Assembly: GCF_000799465.1 (NCBI RefSeq)
Contig: NZ_JUGU01000001.1
Location: forward strand, 620,001-684,000
Direction of reading: 5' to 3'
DNA from: Psychroserpens sp. Hel_I_66
Lineage (GTDB): Bacteria; Bacteroidota; Bacteroidia; Flavobacteriales; Flavobacteriaceae
Length of the DNA: 64,000 bases
Part shown: piece by piece, positions 8,782-16,908 of the stretch
How positions within the stretch are numbered: the first letter of the stretch is position 1
How the letters are laid out: the number at the start of each line of letters is the position of its first letter
Position numbers and translations under genes: made by a program
The notes under the pieces: model-generated
The model's input: the letters and a program-made list of their open reading frames with translations, nothing else
What the model was told of the DNA's origin: nothing
The model's database searches: none

Positions 8782-9426
8782 TTACTTTCTAACTAGCGAG
8801 CAGCTCGCGACAGCTAAAAATGAACCTATAAATGGTGCTGTAAGGTAGAGCCATAAGTGTTGTAAATTACCAGATACCAGAGCAGGAGCCAAGGATCGTA
8901 TTGGATTCATAGAGGCTTTGGTCATTGGACCTGCAAACATAGCTTCAAGTAAAATTACACTGCCTACTGCAATAGCTGCCATTGTTCCAATCTCTTTACT
9001 TCCGGTGGATACATTAATGATTACGACCATTAGAAAAAATGTCAAAAACAGCTCCAAAACAAATGCACGGTAAGGCTCAAAACCCACAGCAGGTAAGGTG
9101 CTTCCTAATGTTTCACTCTGCGGAAATAGGAACCACAAGATTAAGCAAGCTAAAAAAGCGCCAATAGCTTGTGCGATTATATATTTTGGAACGTCTTTCC
9201 ACGGAAATTTCTTTGCATAAGCAAAACCAAAAGTAACTGCGGGATTAAAATGAGCACCAGAGATTTCTCCAAAGGCATAGATCATGCTCATTACAATTAA
9301 TCCCCACGTTATTGCAACTCCAACATGGGTAATGCTTCCTCCCGTAATTTCATCAATGGACATGGCACCACAACCACAAAACACCATGGCAAATGTCCCA
9401 ATAATTTCAGAATAAAATTTTTTCAT
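8782..9426 (-). CDS. MIP-family aquaporin/glycerol channel
   Basis: A 214-residue six-helix channel of the major intrinsic protein family. The first pore half-helix motif is intact (SGAHFNPAVTFG, about residue 60). The second reads ASMNPIRSLAPALVSG, that is NPI instead of the usual NPA, followed by the selectivity-filter arginine. NPI-type second boxes occur in some channels for small neutral solutes, so substrate could be water, glycerol or a metalloid; I cannot decide. The gene stands alone, with a good flavobacterial -7 element (TACCTTTG) about 55 bp upstream, and converges on nothing obvious. Confidence 0.92.
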   Translation of the reverse strand: MKKFYSEIIGTFAMVFCGCGAMSIDEITGGSITHVGVAITWGLIVMSMIYAFGEISGAHFNPAVTFGFAYAKKFPWKDVPKYIIAQAIGAFLACLILWFLFPQSETLGSTLPAVGFEPYRAFVLELFLTFFLMVVIINVSTGSKEIGTMAAIAVGSVILLEAMFAGPMTKASMNPIRSLAPALVSGNLQHLWLYLTAPFIGSFLAVASCSLVRK

Positions 9427-9476
9427 TTAGATTGTTGATTTCTAGCTGATTTTATATTTAAGATTTTCTTAACGTA

Positions 9477-9484
9477 CAAAGGTA
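9477..9484 (-). promoter_or_regulatory. Flavobacterial -7 element for the aquaporin gene
   Basis: The reverse strand reads TACCTTTG, a perfect match to the Bacteroidota -7 consensus TAnnTTTG, about 50 bp upstream of the aquaporin start. No clear TTG lies 17-23 bp further upstream. Just beyond it is an inverted repeat, TTCATGT/ACATGAA (9485-9508), in the divergent region shared with the DUF2911 gene. Confidence 0.45.
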
Positions 9485-9536
9485 TTCATGTTCGTAAATT
9501 TACATGAAATTAAAATTAACCATTAAATATATTAAG

Positions 9537-10382
9537 ATGAAAAAATTATTACTAGTATTTGCAGTGTTTGCATTGTCTTTCACTACTTACGCACAAATTG
9601 ACACACCAGCACCAAGCCCTTTTACTAAAATAGAACAAAAGGTAGGACTTACAGATGTGACTTTAGAATACAGCAGACCAAACATGAGAGATCGCGAGGT
9701 TTTTGGGAACTTAGTACCTTACGGAAAATTGTGGAGATTAGGAGCTAATGCCAATACAAAAATCACATTTAGTGACGATGTTATGGTTGGAGGTAACACA
9801 TTAAAAGCAGGATCTTATGCTATTTATGCAACTCCAAACGAAAAAACTTGGGATATTACATTTTATTCAGATACATCAAATTGGGGAACTCCAGAAGAGT
9901 GGGACGACTCTAAGGTTGCAGCAAAAGTAAGTGCAGACGTGGTTAAGTTACCAATGGATATTGAAACATTGAGTATTGGTTTTGATGATCTAACAAGTGG
10001 ATCTGCTCACCTTGGTTTTATGTGGGAAGATGTATACACAGCTGTAAAAATTGAAGTTCCAACAGATAAAAAAGTATCGGCAGCCATTGAGAGTGCTATG
10101 AGTGGTCCTTCTGCAGGAGATTACTATGCATCTGCTGTTTACTATTCTCAAGAAGGTAAAGATCTTGAAAAGGCTAAAATGTGGATGGAGAAAGCAATGG
10201 AAATGACTGAAAACCCACGTTTCTGGCAATTAAGACAACAATCTTTGATCTATGCTAAAGCTGGAGATAAGAAAAAAGCTATTGAAGCTGCTAAGAAATC
10301 TTTAGAAGGAGCAAAAGAAGCTAAAAATGATGATTACGTTAAAATGAATATGGACTCTCTTAAAGAATGGGGAGCAATGTAA
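9537..10382 (+). CDS. Secreted DUF2911 domain protein
   Basis: A 281-residue exported protein, starting at the ATG at 9537 (MKKLLLVFAVFALSF, a standard signal peptide with cleavage near TYAQ). An in-frame ATG 33 bp earlier only adds a basic leader and is less likely. Residues ~20-170 match DUF2911, with IEQKVGLTDVTLEYSRPNMR, GKLWRLGANANT and GSYAIYATPNEKTWDITF. The C-terminal ~100 residues are helical and TPR-like (YASAVYYSQEGKDLEKAKMW, then AKAGDKKKAIEAAKKS). The family is common in Bacteroidota and has no established biochemical role. The gene is monocistronic with a clear terminator. Confidence 0.9.
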   Translation: MKKLLLVFAVFALSFTTYAQIDTPAPSPFTKIEQKVGLTDVTLEYSRPNMRDREVFGNLVPYGKLWRLGANANTKITFSDDVMVGGNTLKAGSYAIYATPNEKTWDITFYSDTSNWGTPEEWDDSKVAAKVSADVVKLPMDIETLSIGFDDLTSGSAHLGFMWEDVYTAVKIEVPTDKKVSAAIESAMSGPSAGDYYASAVYYSQEGKDLEKAKMWMEKAMEMTENPRFWQLRQQSLIYAKAGDKKKAIEAAKKSLEGAKEAKNDDYVKMNMDSLKEWGAM

Positions 10383-10414
10383 TTTTCTTCGGAAATTTTA
10401 AAACTTAATATTTA

Positions 10415-10443
10415 GACCTTTTGAGAAATCAAAGGGTCTTTTT
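10415..10443 (+). terminator. Rho-independent terminator after the DUF2911 gene
   Basis: Hairpin GACCTTTTGA-GAAA-TCAAAGGGTC, ten pairs with one G-T wobble, followed by TTTTT. It begins 33 bp after the DUF2911 stop and ends at the stop of the oppositely oriented oxidoreductase gene. Confidence 0.85.
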
Positions 10444-11413
10444 ATTTGTAATCGAGACCAATTTGAAGTCTCACGGTATCCAAAAGACTAATTAATTTTC
10501 TGCTAAAATCAAATGTCATTACATCACTTTCGGTTTGACCGTCCCTAATGAGCTGATTAAAATGAACAATCTCATAATAGTAACCTATGCTTGAATGATC
10601 AAACTCTACTGTTTCTTCTTTTTCTTCGGAAATGAGCGTTACAGTGGATGGCTCGTGAAATCTAGAATTTATTTTTATAGTGCCACGCTCACAATAATAA
10701 ATAGCTTCAGTTGAAGTTTTTTCCAGAAGTGTACTTTTTAAATGGGCTTTTACATTATTATCGTAAGAAAAAATCATCAAACAAGAAGAATCCACATCAT
10801 TTTCAAAAAAAGTGGCTTTAGATTCTATATGATTAGGCTCTCCTAAAGTTGATAGTGCAGCAAAAATAGGGTAGATGCCTATGTCGAGTAAACTTCCGCC
10901 TCCAAGTGATTTTTTAAATACTCTCGAACTCATATCAAATTCAGGCTTAAAACCGAAATCTGCCTCGATTTTCAAGATTTTCCCAAAGGTTTCGTCTTTA
11001 AGTTGTCTAAGTGCAAATTGATAATGTGGCAAAAAGTAAGTCCACATAGCTTCCATTAGCAAAGTGTTTTTTGCCTTTGCTGTTGCGATCATTTCATCAA
11101 CTTCACTTAAATTGATTGCAAAAGGTTTTTCACAGAGCACAGCTTTTTTATGGTTTAGGCATAAAATAGTATGCTCATTATGAAATGAGTGAGGTGTCGC
11201 AATATAAATTGCATCTATATTAGGGTCTTCTGCTAATGTTTGGTAATCACCATAAGCATGATTTACATCATATTTCTTAGCAAAATCAATGGCTTTTTCT
11301 AGATTTCTGGAGGCTACTGCATAAAGCTTTGCGTTTTCTGCTTTAAGTAAATCTTGAGCAAATTTATTCGCAATTTTACCTAAACCGATAATTCCCCAAT
11401 TTATAGTTCTCAT
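10442..11413 (-). CDS. Gfo/Idh/MocA-family NAD(P)-dependent oxidoreductase
   Basis: A 323-residue sugar or polyol dehydrogenase-type enzyme. The N-terminal Rossmann fold has WGIIGLGKIANKFAQDL (about 5-21), the DAIYIATPHSFHNEHT stretch follows, and the family signature CEKPFAINLSEVDEM holds the catalytic EKP (about 96). The C-terminal half is the substrate domain (GGGSLLDIGIYPIFAALSTLG). The substrate is unknown; the four-base start/stop overlap with the upstream sodium:solute symporter suggests it oxidises a carbohydrate-like compound taken up by that transporter. Confidence 0.92.
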   Translation of the reverse strand: MRTINWGIIGLGKIANKFAQDLLKAENAKLYAVASRNLEKAIDFAKKYDVNHAYGDYQTLAEDPNIDAIYIATPHSFHNEHTILCLNHKKAVLCEKPFAINLSEVDEMIATAKAKNTLLMEAMWTYFLPHYQFALRQLKDETFGKILKIEADFGFKPEFDMSSRVFKKSLGGGSLLDIGIYPIFAALSTLGEPNHIESKATFFENDVDSSCLMIFSYDNNVKAHLKSTLLEKTSTEAIYYCERGTIKINSRFHEPSTVTLISEEKEETVEFDHSSIGYYYEIVHFNQLIRDGQTESDVMTFDFSRKLISLLDTVRLQIGLDYK

Positions 11414-13176
11414 GCAGGAGTATTGTTAAGAATTAAATAGCCGAAAAATACCAATACAGATATGAGTCCAGCCAAAATGAGTTTGTAGTTTTTTGGGATT
11501 TTCCCAAAATCAATAAGCATAGCAATAATTATAACTAAAAAGCAACCTACGAAGTTTAGCCATAAAAAAGGCAGATTTATGATTTCATATTGGTTTAATA
11601 AAAATAAACCAATAATTAAAACTTGAGTGATTAACGCAGCAATAAATACAGCGTTTGCTTTTACGAATTTAAAAAAGAATGCCAGGAGAAAAATACCGAG
11701 CACGTTTCCGTAGAAAATAGAACCAATAATGTTTACTAGCTGAATCAAATTTTCTGCAAGATTGGCAACACAGGCGACTCCAATGGCCATAACTCCCCAG
11801 CCTAGAGTAAACCATTTTGATGTTTTTACCATCTCGGTTTCAGACTTTTCTGAAGTATTACGTTTGTACAAATCCATAGTGGTCGTACTTGCTAGAGCAT
11901 TTAACTCGCTGGATGTACTTGACATGGCTGCACTCAAAATTACTGCTAATAATAACCCGATTAAACCTCGCGGTAAATTGTTTAAAATGAAATTTAAAAA
12001 GACATAATCTTTATCGTTGCTTTCTACTTTAATGTTTTGGGAGTCTCCAGCTTTTTCTATTAAAGTTCTGGCTTCTGCTCTCAAGGCATCACTTTCGGTA
12101 TTATATTGTGCTATTATTTGAGGATTTACTTTACCGCTTGCATTGGAGTATTCGTTTATTGCATCTTTCTTTTTTAAGAAAACATCATTCTGTTTTTCCT
12201 GTATGGCTTGATACTCATCTGCATATTTAGAACTTAGAACAACTTCTGTTGCAGCAGGATTAAAATTTAAAGGTGTTTCATTAAACTGATAAAACACAAA
12301 AACCATAACACCTATTAGTAATATAAAAAATTGCATTGGCACTTTTAAAAGCCCATTAAAAATCATACCAATTTGCATTTCTTTCAATGATTTACCTGAA
12401 AGATAACGCTGTACTTGGCTTTGATCTGTTCCAAAATACGAGAGCATCAAAAATGTACCACCAATAATTCCACTCCAAATGGTATAGCGATTATTGAGAT
12501 CAAATGAGAAATCCAAGACTTCCATTTTTCCGCTGGCACCAGCAATATCAAGTGCTTTCGAAAATGTAATATCTGCTGGGAGTTTATCGATTATCAAAAA
12601 AAACGTAATAATCAATCCTGTAAAAATTAAAATCATTTGGTGCTTTTGAGTAACATTTACTGCTTTTGTGCCTCCAGAAACAGTATAGATTATCACAAGA
12701 GTTCCGATGATTATATTCAGAAATAATAAATTCCATCCTAACACTGCCGACAAAATGATGGCTGGTGCAAAAATGGTTATTCCTGCAGCCAAACCGCGTT
12801 GGATTAAAAAGAGAATTGCGGTAAGCGTTCTTGTTTTTAAATCAAATCTATTTTCAAGGAATTCGTAAGCGGTATATACTTTAAGGCGATGGTACAATGG
12901 AATGAAAACCATGCAAATCACGACCATCGCTATGGGTAGTCCAAAATACAGTTGAACAAATCCCATCCCATCGTTAAAGGCTTGTCCTGGTGTTGATAAA
13001 AAGGTAATAGCGCTGGCTTGTGTTGCCATGACCGATAGACCGATAGTCCACCATTTTGAGGTATTACCGCCTTTTAAATAGTCCTGTACATTTTTGCTGC
13101 CTCGAGAGCGGTACGTTCCGTAGATAACAATAATCAATAGTGTACTAATAAGTACAACCCAATCTAATATTTGCAT
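11410..13176 (-). CDS. Sodium:solute symporter (SSS family)
   Basis: A 588-residue inner-membrane symporter of the SSS family with about 13-14 helices. Recognisable segments are WWTIGLSVMATQASAITFLSTPGQAF near the N terminus (helix 2, sodium site region), TYTAYEFLENRF-like YTAYEFLENRF, and LSYFGTDQSQVQRYLSGKS. A hydrophilic insert of about 100 residues (about 290-390; AATEVVLSSKYADEYQ to VESNDKDYVF) lies between membrane segments and is charged and helical; such inserts are common in Bacteroidota relatives. The gene is coupled to the oxidoreductase downstream, and a very small membrane-protein ORF abuts its start (stop TAA immediately followed by ATG). The solute is probably a sugar-like compound. 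Confidence 0.92.
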   Translation of the reverse strand: MQILDWVVLISTLLIIVIYGTYRSRGSKNVQDYLKGGNTSKWWTIGLSVMATQASAITFLSTPGQAFNDGMGFVQLYFGLPIAMVVICMVFIPLYHRLKVYTAYEFLENRFDLKTRTLTAILFLIQRGLAAGITIFAPAIILSAVLGWNLLFLNIIIGTLVIIYTVSGGTKAVNVTQKHQMILIFTGLIITFFLIIDKLPADITFSKALDIAGASGKMEVLDFSFDLNNRYTIWSGIIGGTFLMLSYFGTDQSQVQRYLSGKSLKEMQIGMIFNGLLKVPMQFFILLIGVMVFVFYQFNETPLNFNPAATEVVLSSKYADEYQAIQEKQNDVFLKKKDAINEYSNASGKVNPQIIAQYNTESDALRAEARTLIEKAGDSQNIKVESNDKDYVFLNFILNNLPRGLIGLLLAVILSAAMSSTSSELNALASTTTMDLYKRNTSEKSETEMVKTSKWFTLGWGVMAIGVACVANLAENLIQLVNIIGSIFYGNVLGIFLLAFFFKFVKANAVFIAALITQVLIIGLFLLNQYEIINLPFLWLNFVGCFLVIIIAMLIDFGKIPKNYKLILAGLISVLVFFGYLILNNTPA

Positions 13177-13272
13177 TTAAAAGGCTTTTGTGATGAAGTA
13201 AAATACAATAATGTACACAACATTCGCAGCAAGGACTAATGTGTACATTTTATTCCATTTGTATTTTTCCAT
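13177..13272 (-). CDS. Tiny single-span membrane protein next to the symporter
   Basis: A 31-residue ORF starting MEKYKWNKMYTLVLAANVVY and ending IIVFYFITKAF, with one clear transmembrane helix. Its stop codon directly abuts the symporter ATG, so translation is probably coupled. The frame stays open upstream with protein-like content (NLKKPYRSLKQNKLPN) back to the stop of the PIG-L gene, so the true start may be the TTG at 13317, giving 46 residues. I infer a small accessory subunit of the symporter, by analogy with other symporters that have tiny partners; no family is recognised. Confidence 0.6.
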   Translation of the reverse strand: MEKYKWNKMYTLVLAANVVYIIVFYFITKAF

Positions 13273-13332
13273 GTTTGGCAACTTATTTTGTTTTAGAGAT
13301 CTATAAGGTTTTTTCAAATTTTGCAGGAGCGC

Positions 13333-15858
13333 TTAATTTTTAATTTGTTCTGGTTGGTTCAAATCGTTTTTTCCAAGTGACAACATATTGGCAAACAAGC
13401 GATACGCTCCCGAAACTCCAGCAGGAAACTCCCTAAAGAAACTCAAACCAGTATATACGTAATAACCTTCTCCATGTCTTGCGACTAGTAAACTTCCGGT
13501 TTTTGGCGTTTCTCCCACATCATTCATAGATAGGATTGATGTAAACTCACTCGACCACTCATCAGGAAAATACAAACCACGCTCTTGTGTCCAACCTTCA
13601 AAATCTTTTTCTGTTATTTTATTCGGGAAATTTAAAACTTCATGAGTTGTCGCCAAAAGTCTAACATCTGCATTTTCATCAGTCACGCGATCACGCGATA
13701 ATTTTAAATCGTAAGGTGCGATATTATCGAATTTTAAACCTCTACTGGTATTATATTGTACGATCATATTTCCGCCTTGAGCGACGTAATCGAATAATAA
13801 TTGTTGTTTGAATTTGAGATCTTCAACTGTGTTGTAAGCTCTAATTCCCACGACTACTGCATCAAATCTTTTTAAATTTTCTGCGGAAATATCTTCTGGT
13901 TTTAAAATGGCAACCTCGTAACCAATTTGTTTTAAGCTCTCAGGCACAACATCTCCAGCACCTTCAATGTAACCGATAAGTTGTCCGCGTTTTTCAATAT
14001 CTAAACGAACAATTTTACTTTCGCTAGGTAATAGCACCGTTTGGTATGGGATATGATCGTAATCCATCTCAATCAACTCTTTGGTGTAAACCTTATCGCC
14101 GATATGAACCATAGGCGTGAGTAAGCCTTCACTTTGGTTTTTTGGTGGTACAACAGTAAAGATTAAGCGTTTGGCTTGACCCTTAACATCGATGTTTACT
14201 TTTTGTTTTTCAGGAAAGACGCTCCAGTCATTTGGATGTGCAATTTCTACGTAACCATCAATATTATCACGACCTGCTTGCACTAAAACCTCAATATCTC
14301 GTTGCTGATCGGAATCTAAAATGATAACTTTCTCTGAAATTTTTGCAGACACCTCAGGAATAATTTCAAAAGGTTTGTAAACCTCACCTTTTACGGGATC
14401 ATTAGTTTTGTAAACAATAGGTCTTGTAAAAGGAATCACTACATTTTCAATATTTAAATGGAATGTGATGTTAAGATTTTGAGGAGTTTCTGGTTTTCCA
14501 ATTAGAGATTTGTCTTCCACTTTATACATACCGAGCGTTCCGTTTTTTGTTAGCCAATATGGAGTTGAGACTTGCTCATTGTCACTTATTTTTAAAGTCT
14601 CCTTGAAATCAAAATCGGTATTATTATCTAATTTGAGATTCTTTTCAATTTTTATTCCATTAGGATTAGTGATGCTCGATAAAGTGATGTTTGAATCACT
14701 ACGATTAATGACTTCAATATTCAAATCTACCGTAGAGCCTGCTGTTGCATGGTTTGTATTTGCAGTAGCTTCTAGATATAACCCTGCGCATGCTGCGATA
14801 ATATCTTTAATCTCACTCGTTTTTACGGTTTTCCAATGGTCATTTTTTAAATCTTGAATGGCTTTGTAAGCTCTCATCAATTCTGGCAATGAAGCTGAAG
14901 GATTTCTAAAATCATAATTTTTTTGAACTGAGTAAAGAATGTCTCCAATGGCTTTTCCGCCTTCTATACGATTCCAAGACGTATCAATGCCATCAAAAAT
15001 ATTTGATTTATCTGTTGGTAAATCTCCTTTTATAAGTTCTATGTATTCAATTTGCGTACCTCGACTTCCTGTGCTTCCGAAACCTTGTGATTTATGTTGA
15101 CTTCTGCTTAATGCTGCAATTTCAGGATTACTCAAACCGCTGCTTGGGAAGTAAACGCCAGTATCAATATCTAATAAATTCGTTTTATCGGCTTTATCGA
15201 AGTTTTCCTGACTTCCGTAGAACCACCAAGACGTATTAAAAAATAAGCGCTGTGGTTGCCAGGTGTCCACTGTTTTTAATTGATTGGAATAAGCGCTTTT
15301 ATCACCAACCAAGTCAAAAGCTTCAACACTCAACATCGCAGAACTTGTATGGTGACCATGTGTGCTTCCTGGACTTCTATGATCAAAACGGTTGATAATG
15401 ACATCAGGCTGAAATTTTCTAATTGCCAAAACCACATCACTTAACACTTCATCTTTATTCCAAATGGCTAAGGTTTCGTCTGGATGTTTGGAGTAGCCAA
15501 AATCATTCGCTCTGGTAAACAGTTGTTCACCACCATCGGTACGACGAGCAGCTAATAACTCCTGGGTTCTAATCACGCCCAATAATTCTCTAATTTCTGG
15601 ACCAACGAGGTTTTGTCCGCCATCACCACGAGTCAATGAGAGGTAGGCAGTTCTTGCCTTTACTTCATTGGACATATATGAAATCAATCTTGTATTTTCA
15701 TCATCTGGATGCGCAGCAACATACAAAACCGATCCTAAAAAATTAAGCTTTTTTATGGATTCATGAATCTCTGAAGCTGTTGGCCTTTTGGGTTGTTGGG
15801 CTAGAAGTAAAGAAGTTGTGAAAAAGAATAGAAATACGTAGCGTAATTTTTTTTGCAT
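13333..15858 (-). CDS. Secreted PIG-L family deacetylase with ThuA-like C-terminal region
   Basis: An 841-residue exported protein (signal peptide MQKKLRYVFLFFFTTSLLLA, cut near AQQ). Residues ~40-250 form a PIG-L/LmbE zinc deacetylase domain: VAAHPDDENTRL gives the metal-binding AHPDDE, and STHGHHTSS the distal histidines. The middle (~370-600) is beta-sandwich-like. The C-terminal ~200 residues (GYEVAILKPEDISAENLKRF and VVGIRAYNTVEDL) resemble a class I amidotransferase/ThuA-like fold without an evident catalytic cysteine. It likely removes N-acetyl groups from a sugar or glycoconjugate in the periplasm or outside. It is upstream of the small ORF, symporter and oxidoreductase on the same strand, hinting at a carbohydrate-use operon. 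Confidence 0.9.
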   Translation of the reverse strand: MQKKLRYVFLFFFTTSLLLAQQPKRPTASEIHESIKKLNFLGSVLYVAAHPDDENTRLISYMSNEVKARTAYLSLTRGDGGQNLVGPEIRELLGVIRTQELLAARRTDGGEQLFTRANDFGYSKHPDETLAIWNKDEVLSDVVLAIRKFQPDVIINRFDHRSPGSTHGHHTSSAMLSVEAFDLVGDKSAYSNQLKTVDTWQPQRLFFNTSWWFYGSQENFDKADKTNLLDIDTGVYFPSSGLSNPEIAALSRSQHKSQGFGSTGSRGTQIEYIELIKGDLPTDKSNIFDGIDTSWNRIEGGKAIGDILYSVQKNYDFRNPSASLPELMRAYKAIQDLKNDHWKTVKTSEIKDIIAACAGLYLEATANTNHATAGSTVDLNIEVINRSDSNITLSSITNPNGIKIEKNLKLDNNTDFDFKETLKISDNEQVSTPYWLTKNGTLGMYKVEDKSLIGKPETPQNLNITFHLNIENVVIPFTRPIVYKTNDPVKGEVYKPFEIIPEVSAKISEKVIILDSDQQRDIEVLVQAGRDNIDGYVEIAHPNDWSVFPEKQKVNIDVKGQAKRLIFTVVPPKNQSEGLLTPMVHIGDKVYTKELIEMDYDHIPYQTVLLPSESKIVRLDIEKRGQLIGYIEGAGDVVPESLKQIGYEVAILKPEDISAENLKRFDAVVVGIRAYNTVEDLKFKQQLLFDYVAQGGNMIVQYNTSRGLKFDNIAPYDLKLSRDRVTDENADVRLLATTHEVLNFPNKITEKDFEGWTQERGLYFPDEWSSEFTSILSMNDVGETPKTGSLLVARHGEGYYVYTGLSFFREFPAGVSGAYRLFANMLSLGKNDLNQPEQIKN

Positions 15859-16131
15859 GATGGTTTAATTAGCTTAAACTCAAATATAATAAAGTATGGT
15901 AGGGAAGTGGGTTTTTTTAGAGTTTCTTTAACGTTAGTTAACGAGATATCTATAAATTTATAAATTTCACCAATTCTTTCAAAAAAAATCAATCCATAGA
16001 AACCGTCTCCCTTAAATAAATTAGAAGATATCAATGTCAATAAATCATTAATTTTCTGTTAATATATATCGCGAATTAAGTGGTATTTAAATTGATTTAT
16101 CTGTATTTTCGTTATCCCTAAAAAAATATAA

Positions 16132-16905
16132 ATGACAGTGACGGAGTACGAACCAATTATAGAGGTTATAGAAGAAGCCTACGAGATCCCACAACTTCAG
16201 GCAACGCGAAAGATCTCGGCATTATTGCCACACGATTACCATAGTACCAGCAAACTTTACCCTGTATTATACCTTCAAGATGGTCAAAATTTGTTCAATC
16301 CATTAGCGCCTTATGGTGACTGGGCTATTGATAAATCTATGACTAAATTGGCGGAAGAAGGCCTTGGAGACATCATCATCATAGCTATAGACCATGGCGA
16401 ACAGGAGCGTATCAATGAATACTTGCCTTATTACCATCCGCGTTTTGGAGAAGGAAAAGGTAATTTCTACATTCAGTTTATGATTGAAAGATTGATCCCT
16501 TACATCAATAAACGTTATAGAACATTGACCGATTTTGAAAACACAGGAATTGGTGGTAGCTCAATGGGTGGATTGATTAGTTTACATGCAGGACTTCAAA
16601 ATCCAGGAGTTTTTGGAAAAATGATGATATTTTCACCAAGCTTGTGGATTTCTAAAACAATTTTCAACCAAACAAAAAGCTTTAAGCCTCTTGAGAAATC
16701 AAGAATTTATTTATATTCTGGAGGAAAGGAAAGCAAAGAGCACTTGCCAAACTCAAAACGATTGGGAAGTATCATTACCGAAAAAATGGTAAAAGGTTAT
16801 AATATCGATTTCCATTTTTCTATCAATGAGCACGGTAGCCATGCAGAAATGCATTGGCGTGAAGAGTTCCCACATGCCATAAAATGGTTATTTTTTAATT
16901 CATAA
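16132..16905 (+). CDS. Alpha/beta-hydrolase esterase (esterase D/putative peptide-cluster hydrolase)
   Basis: A 257-residue cytoplasmic alpha/beta hydrolase of the esterase D type (PF00756). Visible are VLYLQDGQNLFNP (oxyanion side), the nucleophile elbow IGGSSMGGLISLHAG (serine about 143) and the late EHGSHAEMHWREEFP with the catalytic histidine. There is no signal peptide. It is the first gene of a plus-strand operon, 3 bp before the M17 aminopeptidase and followed by an ATP-grasp gene. A second esterase of similar type starts the facing operon (24585-25289). Together with the ligases I infer hydrolysis of an ester or activated intermediate in the same pathway. Confidence 0.88.
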   Translation: MTVTEYEPIIEVIEEAYEIPQLQATRKISALLPHDYHSTSKLYPVLYLQDGQNLFNPLAPYGDWAIDKSMTKLAEEGLGDIIIIAIDHGEQERINEYLPYYHPRFGEGKGNFYIQFMIERLIPYINKRYRTLTDFENTGIGGSSMGGLISLHAGLQNPGVFGKMMIFSPSLWISKTIFNQTKSFKPLEKSRIYLYSGGKESKEHLPNSKRLGSIITEKMVKGYNIDFHFSINEHGSHAEMHWREEFPHAIKWLFFNS

Positions 16906-16908
16906 GCT

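Noticed and set aside
15801-16040. A 79-residue minus-strand ORF across the PIG-L start
   Set aside because: It overlaps the signal-peptide start of the PIG-L gene in another frame, has no recognisable domain, and lies in AT-rich leader sequence.
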